Part shown: piece by piece, positions 15,948 to 25,055 of the stretch
Layout of the letters: each line of letters starts with the position of its first letter
How positions within the stretch are numbered: position 1 is the first letter of the stretch
Source of the DNA: CAADGV01 sp040290295
Lineage (GTDB): Bacteria > Bacteroidota > Ignavibacteria > UBA10030 > UBA6906
Direction of reading: 5' to 3'
Length of the DNA stretch: 64,000 nt
NCBI GenBank assembly: GCA_040290295.1
Contig: PSMW01000003.1
Coordinates: 62,001-126,000 of the forward strand
Program-made: the position numbers and the translations under genes
Notes under the pieces: generated by a model
Told to the model about the DNA's origin: nothing
The model's database searches: none
Seen by the model: only the letters and a program-made list of their open reading frames with translations

Positions 15948-17237
15948 TCACGCATCGCTCTTCTTTCCGTAGTCTGCATCCACGCGCACGAACGCCGTGA
16001 CCACAAAACTCGGAACGGTAGCGATCACGACCCACCAAAAGAAGTCCACATATCCCAGTCGCTCTTGAAGCCACCCACTGAACATACCGGAGACCATCAC
16101 GCCGAGCGCCATCAGTCCTGTACAGATCGCGTAGTGTGCCGTCTTGTGCTTGCCGCGAGCGACGTACATCAAATACACCATGTAGGCGGTGAACCCGAAC
16201 CCATACCCGAATTGCTCGACGGCGACTACGGCGTTCACCACGAGCAGGTCGTTCGGTTGCACGGTGGCGAGATACACATAGAGAGCGTCGGGGATGTTGA
16301 TGGCAAATGCCATGGGCCACAACCAGAACTTCAGCCCGCGGCGCGAAATACAATACCCCCCGACGATCCCGCCAAGCAACAACGAAGCCACACCGACAGT
16401 GTTGTACACGAAACCGACTTCCGACGTCGTCAAGCCCAAGCCCCCCTTGTTTTTGGGGTCGAGCATGAAGAGCTGGGCGATCTTCACCAACTGCGATTCT
16501 GCGAAGCGATAGAACAAAATATACAGCAGCGTGGTGACGAGGTGTTCCTTCTTGAAGAACTCCGCAAACGTCCCGATAAATTCGCGCAGCACATTCGATG
16601 CGCCTCCTCGATCCAGAGTCGGCGTATCGATTGCGGGCACCGGCAACGCGAAACGATGATAGAACGAAAAGAGCACCATGACGACGGCCATGACTGTATA
16701 GGTCAGTGACCACGCGACAGCAATGTTGCTCGTGTGCGTTTCGAGAGAGCCTGCAAGCATGACCAATCCGCCCGATGCCGCGATCCACGCGAAGCGATAG
16801 AAGGTATTGCGTACACCGACAAATGCTGCCTGTTGGCGTTGATCCAAACCCAGCATGTAGAATCCATCGGCAGCGATATCATGTGTGGCAGAAGCACATG
16901 CGACACATGCGAACAAGAGCAGCGTCGCAGGAAAGAACAGCGGCAAGGGGATGCACGCCGCAACGCCCGCCAACGCTACACCAATAACCAACTGGAGTGT
17001 GACAGTCCAGAAGCGTTTTGTTTTGAACATGTCGATGAACGGACTCCAGAGCGGCTTCAACGCCCAGGGCGAGCTGAGCAGACTCGTATAGAAAGCGATC
17101 TCCGTATTCGAGACTTCGAGCTTTTTGTACATGATGGTCGCGACAGTCAAGACCGCGAAGTAGGGAAAGCCTTCTGCCAGATAAAGCGTCGGTACCCATA
17201 TCCATGGACTGCGTCGTGCTGGCGGGAGTGTCGTCAT
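15948..17237 (-). CDS. AmpG-like MFS permease
   Basis: A 429-residue major facilitator with about 12 membrane helices. The start is the AmpG-type signature: PTLYLAEGFPYFAVLT, then SNTEIAFYTSLLSSPWALKP and LWSPFIDMFKTKRFW in the loop between helices 2 and 3, and ATHDIAADGFYM. AmpG proteins import anhydro-muropeptides in proteobacteria; in Bacteroidota, relatives sit beside MurNAc-recycling genes. Here it lies between a glycosyltransferase/DUF4922 pair and an N-acetylmuramoyl-alanine amidase, and 4 kb from a NamZ-type muramidase, so uptake of cell-wall fragments is a reasonable inference. Other AmpG-like MFS members have unknown substrates. ATG 17237 lacks a strong ribosome binding site. Confidence 0.82.
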   Translation of the reverse strand: MTTLPPARRSPWIWVPTLYLAEGFPYFAVLTVATIMYKKLEVSNTEIAFYTSLLSSPWALKPLWSPFIDMFKTKRFWTVTLQLVIGVALAGVAACIPLPLFFPATLLLFACVACASATHDIAADGFYMLGLDQRQQAAFVGVRNTFYRFAWIAASGGLVMLAGSLETHTSNIAVAWSLTYTVMAVVMVLFSFYHRFALPVPAIDTPTLDRGGASNVLREFIGTFAEFFKKEHLVTTLLYILFYRFAESQLVKIAQLFMLDPKNKGGLGLTTSEVGFVYNTVGVASLLLGGIVGGYCISRRGLKFWLWPMAFAINIPDALYVYLATVQPNDLLVVNAVVAVEQFGYGFGFTAYMVYLMYVARGKHKTAHYAICTGLMALGVMVSGMFSGWLQERLGYVDFFWWVVIATVPSFVVTAFVRVDADYGKKSDA

Positions 17238-17277
17238 GGTTCCGGTTGTGGTGTGTGGTCAAAATGTCCTGAACATA

Positions 17278-19038
17278 TCATTCCTCGCACGAGTCGAGAA
17301 ACCTTTCGATTCCGTCAACGATCCGCTCGGCAAGCTCCTTGCGAAAATCGTCGTCCAGCAACTTCATTTCATCTTCAGGGTGAGAAATGAACGCGGTCTC
17401 GACAAGAACCGAGGGAAGCTCCGTCGGACCAAGAAGCGCGAAATTGAAACTGCCGACGATCCCGAACGAGCCGATTCCTGTCTTGAGTATCTCGTCAAGG
17501 ATGAATTGCGAGAGAGGACGGTAGCACAGGTGTTTGTAGAACGTCGCGGCGCCGCGCGTTGCGAGCGGGTCACTCGTCAGCCCCACGCTGTTGGCGTGAA
17601 TGCTCACGAACACATCGGCGTTTGCCTTGTATGCTTTCAAGAAGCGATCCGTCATGGTCACGTTCGTATCGGTGCTGCGCGTGAGGATCACTGTAGCTCC
17701 TTCATCCTCGAGCAACGTCTTAAGATGCTGTGCGATGCTGAAGACCACATCTTTCTCTTTCACGCCGGTGCAGCCGATGGCGCCGAGGTTTTCCCCACCA
17801 TGCCCGGCATCCACAGCAATCTTCAGCGCCTTCAAGTTCAACCTTCGCGGTTGAGGTTTGATTTTGATTTTGAGATTCGTCCCTTCGTATGCGATTTCGT
17901 ATCCCCAAATCTGTCTGTGCTGTAGTTCGATGATGACACGATAGAGGCCTGTTTCCACCTGCTGGTAGTACACGTTCTTGACTTCTCGTGTCGTCATCGT
18001 CTGGGTGATCCAATTCGTGTTGGATGTCGCTCCGTACACATCCACGATGATGCGTGTAGGATCCAACTCCTGCGACGTTACGTAGGGAAGTTTATCGAAG
18101 AGTGTCAGCGACACCACGTCGTAGGCTCCTTCCGCCGCGACGATGATATTGCCTGTAAGCGATTGGGGCATGAAGGGATCGCCCGGCTGCAAATCGACGA
18201 AGCCTGTTTCGATCCAGACATGGAGATTGTCGGTCAGCGCCACGCGGTAGAGGTCGTTCACCTTTCCCGTTATCTTCAACCGAATACCGGAATTGATGAT
18301 CGAAAACTTGTGGCCCCCCAATCGGTCATCGCCCAAGCCGGTGTTGAGGTAAGGACGATCACCTTTGGTCACGCCAACGACAGGGAGCTGATGAGCTTTG
18401 AAGGAAACCTTCGCCGCGGTCGAGCGCGTCACGGCTTTACCCGTGCTGTCCTCTAAACGAAAAGTGATGACCTGACTGAGCAACGTATCGGTGTCTTTGA
18501 CCTTGTAGGTACCACGATAGATTCCCGCGATGCCGCGCGGTCCATTCACTGGACGCTCCTTCATCGGAATGCCATCCATGAAGCTTGCCTTGCAGCCCGG
18601 CGTGCCTTTGAATTGCACATGGAGAAGATCGCCTGCCATGAGCCACATATCCTGCGTCGGCAGCATCATCACATCTTCGATGAGTAACGTATCGCGTGGT
18701 GTCGATTCGATCGGCTTCGTGCGGCGAATCACGAAACTCCGCGTTGCTCTCTCTCCCGATGGTGCATCTGCCGTGATGGTGAACAGATTGTCGCCGACCG
18801 AAACATCCAGTTTGCCGGCGAACGCACCCGACGGGAACACAGGGAACGATTTGCCGTTCACCTTGACCACACTGCCCGGCGTTGTGCTTGCTGACAGTCG
18901 ATACACCCCCGATGTGGTCGTCACGGTATCGGCTTCCGGCACGACGAGAAGAATGCCGTGCTGTTTCGGTTGTGCCAACGTGCTGTGCGTGTGCACGAGG
19001 TAAAGGAAGAGGCTGGCAACAAACGCGTATCTGCTCAT
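17278..19038 (-). CDS. N-acetylmuramoyl-L-alanine amidase (Amidase_3) with long N-terminal region
   Basis: An exported amidase of 586 residues that should cut the bond between MurNAc and the stem peptide. Residues 1-22 are a signal peptide (FVASLFLYLVHTHSTLAQ). The catalytic Amidase_3 domain occupies the last 190 residues: IAVDAGHGGENLGAIG with the first zinc His, EKDVVFSIAQHLK with the Glu, FVSIHANSVG with the second His, and VLVETAFISH with the catalytic Glu. The first 380 residues hold an immunoglobulin-like segment (PGSVVKVNGKSFPV, a cadherin/Big-type repeat) and an SH3-like plus AMIN-like region. This longer architecture is usual in Bacteroidota and Chlorobi. The gene follows spoIID-like by 7 bases, so both share a transcript. 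Confidence 0.93.
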   Translation of the reverse strand: MSRYAFVASLFLYLVHTHSTLAQPKQHGILLVVPEADTVTTTSGVYRLSASTTPGSVVKVNGKSFPVFPSGAFAGKLDVSVGDNLFTITADAPSGERATRSFVIRRTKPIESTPRDTLLIEDVMMLPTQDMWLMAGDLLHVQFKGTPGCKASFMDGIPMKERPVNGPRGIAGIYRGTYKVKDTDTLLSQVITFRLEDSTGKAVTRSTAAKVSFKAHQLPVVGVTKGDRPYLNTGLGDDRLGGHKFSIINSGIRLKITGKVNDLYRVALTDNLHVWIETGFVDLQPGDPFMPQSLTGNIIVAAEGAYDVVSLTLFDKLPYVTSQELDPTRIIVDVYGATSNTNWITQTMTTREVKNVYYQQVETGLYRVIIELQHRQIWGYEIAYEGTNLKIKIKPQPRRLNLKALKIAVDAGHGGENLGAIGCTGVKEKDVVFSIAQHLKTLLEDEGATVILTRSTDTNVTMTDRFLKAYKANADVFVSIHANSVGLTSDPLATRGAATFYKHLCYRPLSQFILDEILKTGIGSFGIVGSFNFALLGPTELPSVLVETAFISHPEDEMKLLDDDFRKELAERIVDGIERFLDSCEE

Positions 19039-19045
19039 GACATGC

Positions 19046-20413
19046 TCAATACCAAGAAGTCACCGTTGTGTGCGGAAAGTAGTGGGAGAGGATGGTCCGG
19101 TAATCATACCCCTTCTCGCCCATCACCGCAGCGCCGATCTGGCACAAACCGACGCCGTGCCCCCAACCCGCACCATACAAGGTGAATGTTGCGGGCACGC
19201 CGTGCTTGACCGTTCCGGTCTCCACAACGAAGGCGGAGCTGTAGAGATGCGTCGGAGAAAGTGTGCGCCGAATTTCCAACTCCTTCCCGATCGTGAACGT
19301 TCCTTTCGTTCCAACAATCGTCAGCTCGATGAGCCTGCCCGAGGGACCGCGACGACGTGGGGCAAGCCGAACGACGTGCCCGACATCCCTCCCGGATTTT
19401 CGAGCGATGAGCGCGGCAAGCTCGTCCTGCGTGTACGTGACGTGCCATCGAAAAAAATCCCGTGTGGCGCGATCGAAGTCGGGCAGAACGTGCGCTATCG
19501 ATTCGGTCCCGTGCGTGTTGCACAACACGGGAGGCGATGCATGCATCCACCGCTCGGCGTTCGCTTCGTTCTCCAAGGGGAGAGACACTCCTGCAAGAGC
19601 CGCAGCAGGATCGACCGCATCGACGATCGAGACAAGGTATGGATGGTGGACCGGTTCCCATACATTTTCGAACGGCTCGGTCAATCCGCCGCAGCATTTC
19701 GAGAAGCGCGCATCACACACCTTCCCATCGTGGGTCAGCACCAAGCCTCGTGTTGATTCCACGGCGTTGGTCACGGTTGCGGTGGATACTTTCGTCCCGC
19801 CCTGATAGCGTTGACAATGGTCGTCGGCGCATACATCGAAGTGCTCATGATCTTCGCGGTCGTACCAACGGATGCGTTCGGTTTCCGTTTCGAGTAAAGG
19901 CTGTGGGAGAACACTCGCGGCTTTTCGTGCACGCGATGTTTCCAGTTGTGCCAAAAGCCAACTCCGGGATGTAACCGCATGAGCTTGCAAGAACGCGAGA
20001 GAGCTTTCCGCCCCCATTTCCGACGAGATGACGCTCGTGAGATAGTGTTCGATATCGACGACATTGACTGCCGTCAGTTCCGCACCGGTACGCAAGAAGC
20101 GCAGCGCTCCGGCAAAGCGTTGATCTTCGTTCTGCTGCCAATGGAATTGCACGCCGATCGTGACATCGTGCAGAACGAACGTTGCGTCATTCCCAGTTGG
20201 AAGAAGAATGACAGGCGCCGCCGTATGGACGTGCTTTCCCTCGATGCACAGGGTGATGCCGCCGTCATCTGCAGTAGCGCGGATCTCGCCGGCAAGCAAC
20301 TCGCCGGTACGCTCCCAACGGTACCGACCGAGGAGACTCACGCGGATCTCACGCCTCGTCAAGATGCCGACACTGATAGTGGGAACAGGTGCCATGTGTT
20401 CTTCATGCGTCAT
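19046..20413 (-). CDS. SpoIID/LytB domain protein
   Basis: The 455-residue product carries a SpoIID domain, known in B. subtilis as a lytic transglycosylase acting on denuded glycan and, in LytB, as an amidase enhancer. Visible landmarks: VVDIEHYLTSVISSEMG at about residues 117-133, then QAHAVTSRSWLLAQ, and TVTNAVESTRGLVLTH, KCCGGLTEPFENVW and GAGWGHGVGLCQIGAAVMGE at the end. There is no clear signal peptide; the first 20 residues (THEEHMAPVPTISVGILT) are not hydrophobic enough, so export is uncertain. ATG 20395 is an alternative start. It lies just after the ispG terminator and 7 bases before the amidase gene; SpoIID-amidase pairing fits combined peptidoglycan processing. Confidence 0.88.
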   Translation of the reverse strand: MTHEEHMAPVPTISVGILTRREIRVSLLGRYRWERTGELLAGEIRATADDGGITLCIEGKHVHTAAPVILLPTGNDATFVLHDVTIGVQFHWQQNEDQRFAGALRFLRTGAELTAVNVVDIEHYLTSVISSEMGAESSLAFLQAHAVTSRSWLLAQLETSRARKAASVLPQPLLETETERIRWYDREDHEHFDVCADDHCQRYQGGTKVSTATVTNAVESTRGLVLTHDGKVCDARFSKCCGGLTEPFENVWEPVHHPYLVSIVDAVDPAAALAGVSLPLENEANAERWMHASPPVLCNTHGTESIAHVLPDFDRATRDFFRWHVTYTQDELAALIARKSGRDVGHVVRLAPRRRGPSGRLIELTIVGTKGTFTIGKELEIRRTLSPTHLYSSAFVVETGTVKHGVPATFTLYGAGWGHGVGLCQIGAAVMGEKGYDYRTILSHYFPHTTVTSWY

Positions 20414-20426
20414 GAGCCATAACGAA

Positions 20427-20448
20427 AAACCCGCACTGTCGCGGGTTT
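20427..20448 (-). terminator. Terminator after ispG
   Basis: An eight-base perfect stem (AAACCCGC / GCGGGTTT) with a six-base loop. On the minus strand it runs directly into TTTTTCGTT. It lies 83 bases past the restored ispG stop and 14 bases before the SpoIID start, so it separates the two transcripts. Confidence 0.85.
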
Positions 20449-20530
20449 CTCTCTCTTCGTACCATGCGTTCTGTCAACACGCTCCACTCCATCGATGAAC
20501 AATGCGCGCAGAGGCGCCTTGGTGCGAAAG

Positions 20531-21642
20531 CTACGTGTTGTCCGGCTGAAAGTTCTTCACCTCTTCGACGATCACATCGACGATCTCCGACTCCTTCACT
20601 CTTCGGACGACCTCGCCTTTGCGATAGAAAATCCGCCGCCCTTGCCGGCAGCGATCCCGATGTCGGCTTCGCTCGCTTCTCCGGGCCCGTTGACGACGCA
20701 TCCCAACACAGCGATCTTCACCGGCTTCTTCACCCCTTCCAATCGCTTTTCCAATTCTGCCATGATGCCAAAGAGATCCACTTCGAGTCTGCCACACGTC
20801 GGACAGGCGATCAGCTCGACGTTGCGCGAGGCAAGACCGAGCGAACGAAGAATTTCTTTTCCGACCTCTACTTCTTTGACGGGATCATCCGTCAGCGATA
20901 CGCGAATCGTATCGCCGATGCCCTCGGCAAGCAACGTTCCGATGCCGACCGCCGACTTGATGGTGCCGACTCGCGTCGTGCCTGCCTCGGTCACGCCCAA
21001 GTGCAAGGGGATGTCCGTTCGTTGGGCGACAAGCCGATAGGCTTCGATCATCAGGCGCACATCGGTGGACTTGACGGAGATGATGATATCCTTGAAACCG
21101 AACTCGTCGCAAATCTCGACGTGCCGCATCGCGCTTTCGTACAACGCCTCCGCCGTCGGGTAGCCGTGCTTCTCTAGTATATCTTCTTCGAGCGATCCGG
21201 AGTTCACACCGATGCGAATCGGAATGCCTTTATCCTTCGCGGCGGTCAGCACTTCGTAGATGCGCTGCTTGTTGCCGATGTTGCCGGGATTGATCCGCAC
21301 TTTCGCAACGCCCGCCTCGATCGCCTTCAAGGCAAAAATGTGATTGAAGTGGATGTCGGCAACGACGGCGATGGCTTTCATCGCTTCGGCAGCCTCTTTG
21401 TCGTTCACGGTCACGCGCACGATGTCGCAGCCCGCCTCCGCGGCGCCGCGAATCTGTTTCACCGTTGCGGCTACATCGCTTGTCTTCGTCTTCGTCATCG
21501 TTTGCACGGAGATGGGCGCGCCGCCGCCGACTTTGATCGTTCCGATCGTCACCTGTCGTGTCGGTCGCCGCACACCCACTTTGTACGTAGGGTGGGGAAG
21601 AACAGGCATTGGATCAGTCAAGTTCAAGACGGGAACCTCCAT
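20531..21642 (-). CDS. ispG: IspG, 4-hydroxy-3-methylbut-2-enyl-diphosphate synthase, with a C-terminal frameshift
   Basis: IspG performs the penultimate step of the MEP isoprenoid pathway with a [4Fe-4S] cluster. The main frame gives VGVRRPTRQVTIG, IGGGAPISVQT-type start (GGGAPISVQTMTKTKT), NPGNIG, GVNSGSLEED, the cluster cysteines in ACPTCGR and LGCVVNGPGE, then GIAAGKGGGF. There it breaks: the zero frame ends 11 residues later at 20596, while the -1 frame reads FYRKGEVVRRVKESEIVDVI and ends EEVKNFQPDNT at 20531, the normal IspG tail. One T missing from the run at 20628-20631 (AAAA on the plus strand) explains it. The start at 21642 has GAGGAG upstream. Because IspG is normally essential in MEP organisms, a base-calling error is the simplest reading. 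Confidence 0.92.
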
Positions 21643-21650
21643 ATCTCTCC

Positions 21651-22574
21651 TCAGTGAATTTTCTTGCTCGCTTCGGTCAAGATCTTCTTCTCTTTATCGG
21701 TCAAACTCTGGTAGCCGCTCGTGTTGATCTTGTCGAGAATCGCATCGATCACCTCTTGGCTGATCTCTTTTTTTTGATCGAGTGGCTCACCCGTTTTGAT
21801 GTCGAAGAACTTCGCATCGAGGACATCTTCATCGCCGGCTCTGCGCGTTCGACGCGACGACGGCGCGGGAGGTCCCATCCATTTCTTCAACACGTCGACG
21901 AACGTCATTCCGCGCATCAGCAAGGACGTGTAGGCGAACCCCATGGCGGCTCCGCCAAGGTGAGCGAAATGCGCAACCCCCGAAGCCATCCCGAACACAC
22001 CGTAGAACAACTCCAAGAAGATATACGCCGCGACGAAAAACTTTGCCTTGATCGGGAGGAGAAAGTAAATGTAGATCGGTCGATTGGGGAAGAGCATACC
22101 GAACGCAACCAACACGCCGAACACCGCACCGGAGGCGCCAACCGTCGGGGCACCGCCGCCGAGGAGAAACGGAACGGCAAGATTCGTGACGGCGGCACCG
22201 AGACCGCACGTGAGGTAGTAGATGAGGAACTGTTTCGATCCCCACAAATTCTCCAACTCCATCCCAAACATCCAGAGTGCCAACATGTTGAAGAACAAAT
22301 GTCCAAACCCGCCGTGCAGAAACATGTACGTCAGGAGCTGCCACGGATAAAACGACACACCGATGGGCCACAAAGCAAAGTACTTGGTGATAAAAGAGCT
22401 GATCGGTACGCCTTCGATTCGGAAGGGCAAGAGCAACAGATCCGTGAACAGCCAAACGACCGTGTTACCGATCAGCAGGGCTTTGATCACGGGCGGAAAG
22501 AACGAAAAGCCACCGAAGAAACTGGGCCTGTAATACTGCCCGCCGCCACCGTATGTCGAGCGATAGGTTGCCAT
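21651..22574 (-). CDS. Rhomboid family intramembrane serine protease
   Basis: A 307-residue integral membrane protease that cuts substrates within the membrane. Six or seven hydrophobic segments span residues 28-220. The catalytic serine is in GASGAVFG and the catalytic histidine in AHLGGAAMGF; the L1-loop WxR-type region appears as FGMELENLWG, and HGGFGHLFFNMLALW precedes it, as usual. The tail (residues 235-307) is cytoplasmic, basic at first (SSRRTRRAGDED), and ends with a small helical segment (ISQEVIDAILDKINTSGYQS, LTDKEKKIL) found on rhomboids of this phylum. The gene ends 8 bases before the ispG start, so they probably share a transcript. Substrate unknown. Confidence 0.93.
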   Translation of the reverse strand: MATYRSTYGGGGQYYRPSFFGGFSFFPPVIKALLIGNTVVWLFTDLLLLPFRIEGVPISSFITKYFALWPIGVSFYPWQLLTYMFLHGGFGHLFFNMLALWMFGMELENLWGSKQFLIYYLTCGLGAAVTNLAVPFLLGGGAPTVGASGAVFGVLVAFGMLFPNRPIYIYFLLPIKAKFFVAAYIFLELFYGVFGMASGVAHFAHLGGAAMGFAYTSLLMRGMTFVDVLKKWMGPPAPSSRRTRRAGDEDVLDAKFFDIKTGEPLDQKKEISQEVIDAILDKINTSGYQSLTDKEKKILTEASKKIH

Positions 22575-22637
22575 AACTGTGGAGATCAGAACATCGTGCT
22601 ACCAATGATAACAGCGCTTTCGCGACAAGCGTTCATC

Positions 22638-23834
22638 TCATTTCTTGTCGAGTGCGGCCAAGCCCGGCAGTTGTTTGCCCTCGAGAAACTCCAACGATGC
22701 ACCACCTCCCGTCGAGACGTGCGAGATCTGGGCTTCGAATCCCATCTGAGCAACCGCCGCTGCAGAATCGCCTCCGCCGACGATCGTTGTGGCGCCGTTG
22801 CGCGTCGCCTCAGCGAGTATCTTGGCAACCTCGAGTGTACCGTTGGCGAAATTGCTCATCTCGAAAACACCCATGGGCCCATTCCAAACGATCGTCTTCG
22901 CGTTCTTCGTCTCAAGACGGATGAGCTGGGCAGTTTCAGGACCGATGTCGAGTGCTCGCCATCCGACGGGAATCTTCGTCACCGGCACCACGCGCCGCTG
23001 GGCGTTATTGTCGAACTTGTCGGCGATGACGCAATCCACCGGGAGAATGACGCGCCGACGTGAAGCTTTGATTTCTTCCAGCAACTTCTTGGCGAGTGGA
23101 ATCTTCTCCACCTCGACCAAGGAATCGCCGACTTCCACATCCTGCGCACGAAAGAACGTGAATGCCATTCCTCCACCAATCACCAGGACATCGACTTTGG
23201 GGAGGAGGTTTTGGATCACGTCGATCTTGCCCGAGATCTTTGCGCCGCCGACGATCGCCACGTACGGGCGCTTCGGGTTGCCGACCGCTTGTGTAAGATA
23301 TTCAATTTCCTTTTTCATCAAGTAGCCTGCAACACACGGCTTGATGAACTTGGTGATCCCTTCCGTCGAGGCATGTGCCCGATGCGCCGTACCGAATGCA
23401 TCGTTGACGTACACGTCGCCGTAGGAAGCAAGTTCCTTTGCGAAGGCCGGGTCGTTCTTCTCCTCCTCGGCGTGAAAGCGGAGGTTCTCCAGCAGAAGAA
23501 CGTCGCCCGGTTTCAACGATGCAACAAGCTTGCGGGTCCCTTCACCCACACAATCATGGGCGAAGTGCACCGTGCTGCTCAGCAACGTTCCGAGATGCTT
23601 TGCAACGGGTTTGAGGGAAAACTCCGCTGAGGGTCCACCTTTCGGCCGTCCCAAATGACTCATCAAGATAGCGATGCCGCCCGAATCCAAGATCTTTCTG
23701 ATGGTCGGCAACGATTCGACGATCCGCTTGTCGTCGGCAATGGTACCATGCTCCGTCATGGGAACGTTGAAGTCCACACGAACGAGGACGCGTTTCTCTT
23801 TCAGCTCGACATCATCGATTGTCATGGTTTCCAT
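22638..23834 (-). CDS. pgk: Phosphoglycerate kinase
   Basis: Pgk transfers phosphate between 1,3-bisphosphoglycerate and ADP in glycolysis and gluconeogenesis. The 398-residue product has KRVLVRVDFNVPM at the start, MSHLGRPKG, LLENLRFHAEEEKND, VNDAFGTAHRAHAST, VAIVGGAKISGKIDV, the nucleotide-binding NGPMGVFE and the terminal GGGDSAAAV ... HVSTGGGASLEFLEGKQLPG. Length matches bacterial Pgk. The start could be ATG 23834 or ATG 23825; no strong ribosome binding site decides. It follows gap (same strand), but a hairpin terminator lies between them, so expression may be partly separate. Standard enzyme, no oddities. Confidence 0.98.
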   Translation of the reverse strand: METMTIDDVELKEKRVLVRVDFNVPMTEHGTIADDKRIVESLPTIRKILDSGGIAILMSHLGRPKGGPSAEFSLKPVAKHLGTLLSSTVHFAHDCVGEGTRKLVASLKPGDVLLLENLRFHAEEEKNDPAFAKELASYGDVYVNDAFGTAHRAHASTEGITKFIKPCVAGYLMKKEIEYLTQAVGNPKRPYVAIVGGAKISGKIDVIQNLLPKVDVLVIGGGMAFTFFRAQDVEVGDSLVEVEKIPLAKKLLEEIKASRRRVILPVDCVIADKFDNNAQRRVVPVTKIPVGWRALDIGPETAQLIRLETKNAKTIVWNGPMGVFEMSNFANGTLEVAKILAEATRNGATTIVGGGDSAAAVAQMGFEAQISHVSTGGGASLEFLEGKQLPGLAALDKK

Positions 23835-23863
23835 CGTCGCAGTCTCCGCTTGCAGAAAAGAAA

Positions 23864-23881
23864 GCCCGCAGCAAGGCGGGC
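23864..23881 (-). terminator. Terminator between gap and pgk
   Basis: A six-base GC stem (GCCCGC / GCGGGC) with a six-base loop. On the minus strand it is followed by TTTCTTTTC. It sits 52 bases after the gap stop and 29 bases before the pgk start, so it ends or attenuates the gap transcript. Confidence 0.8.
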
Positions 23882-23933
23882 ATATTCCGTCGCAGTGTGC
23901 ACATTGAGGACTTCAGCGCACATAGGGATAAGC

Positions 23934-24926
23934 TCAGGCAATCTTTCTGAGTAAATCCACAACCCGACATGAGAAGCCCCATTCGTTGTCGTACCACCCG
24001 AAGACTTTCACGGTGTTGCCGTAAGCCATCGTCAGTTTTGCATCGACGATGCACGAGTGCTCATTGCCGATGATATCGGCCGAGACAATCTCGTCCTCGG
24101 TATATTGCATGATGCCTTTCATCGTCGTCTCTGCGGCTTTCTTCAACGCGGCGTTCACCTCTTCTTTTGTTGCCGGCTTTTTCAGCGTGCAGACGAAATC
24201 GGTGATGGAGGCGTCGGGCGTCGGTACACGCAGCGAGTGGCCGTCCAACTTGCCTTTCAACTCGGGAATCACTTTGCCCACAGTGCGTGCGGCACCGGTC
24301 GTGGTAGGAATGATCGAGAGCGCCGCAGCGCGCGCACGACGCAAGTCTTTGTGCGGAAGATCGAGCAGGCGCTGATCGTTCGTGTACGAGTGCACGGTAG
24401 TCATAAAGCCGCTTTCTAGACCGAACGTTTTATGAAGCACATGCACCATCGGGGCAAGGCAGTTTGTGGTGCACGAAGCATTAGAAATGAACTGCTCTTT
24501 GCCTGTGAGGATATGGTCGTTCACGCCCAACACGACGGTCGCGTCGATTTCATCTTTCGCAGGAGCCGTCAGCAACACTTTCTTCGCACCGGCGTGAATG
24601 TGCAAATTGAGTTTTTCGCGACTGGTGAAAATGCCCGTCCCTTCGATGACCAACTCTACTCCGAGATCTTTCCAAGGAAGCTTCGCCGGATCTTTTTCTG
24701 CAAGGATTTTAAACTTCTTCCCATCCACAACGATGCAATCGCCTTCTGCGCGTACATCGCCGGGATATGTGCCATGGACCGAATCGTACTTCAACAAATA
24801 GGCGAGGGTGGGCGCGTCGGTGATGTCGTTGATCGCCGCGACTTCGAAGCCGCCGGTTTGCATCAAGCGTCGAAACACCAATCGTCCAATGCGTCCAAAC
24901 CCGTTAATGCCGATCTTGACAGCCAT
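23934..24926 (-). CDS. gap: Type I glyceraldehyde-3-phosphate dehydrogenase
   Basis: GAPDH oxidises glyceraldehyde-3-phosphate with NAD(P) and phosphate. The 330-residue product opens with KIGINGFGRIGRLVFR, the NAD-binding Rossmann motif, and has the catalytic SNASCTTNCLAP with its cysteine near residue 150, followed by TVHSYTNDQRLLD, RRARAAALSIIPTTTGAA and the terminal WYDNEWGFSCRV. The segment near residue 33 (INDITDAP) suggests NAD as the preferred coenzyme, as an Asp-like residue lies after strand 2, though this is not decisive. GGAGG is present upstream of ATG 24926. Gene order gap-pgk is classical. Confidence 0.98.
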   Translation of the reverse strand: MAVKIGINGFGRIGRLVFRRLMQTGGFEVAAINDITDAPTLAYLLKYDSVHGTYPGDVRAEGDCIVVDGKKFKILAEKDPAKLPWKDLGVELVIEGTGIFTSREKLNLHIHAGAKKVLLTAPAKDEIDATVVLGVNDHILTGKEQFISNASCTTNCLAPMVHVLHKTFGLESGFMTTVHSYTNDQRLLDLPHKDLRRARAAALSIIPTTTGAARTVGKVIPELKGKLDGHSLRVPTPDASITDFVCTLKKPATKEEVNAALKKAAETTMKGIMQYTEDEIVSADIIGNEHSCIVDAKLTMAYGNTVKVFGWYDNEWGFSCRVVDLLRKIA

Positions 24927-25055
24927 GAACTACCTCCAAGTATTCTGACAATGGGGAACCACTACACATCTGTGGGGACATCACTGCTGGTGGTGCAAAA
25001 ACCGTGAACAATCTACCAAGAAATGCTTTGAATTGCAACCAACATGCAGAGCACA

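Noticed and set aside
20620..20640. Programmed -1 frameshift in ispG
   Set aside because: The site GGATTTTCT is not a good slippery heptamer and I see no clear stimulatory structure; a missing base explains it more simply.
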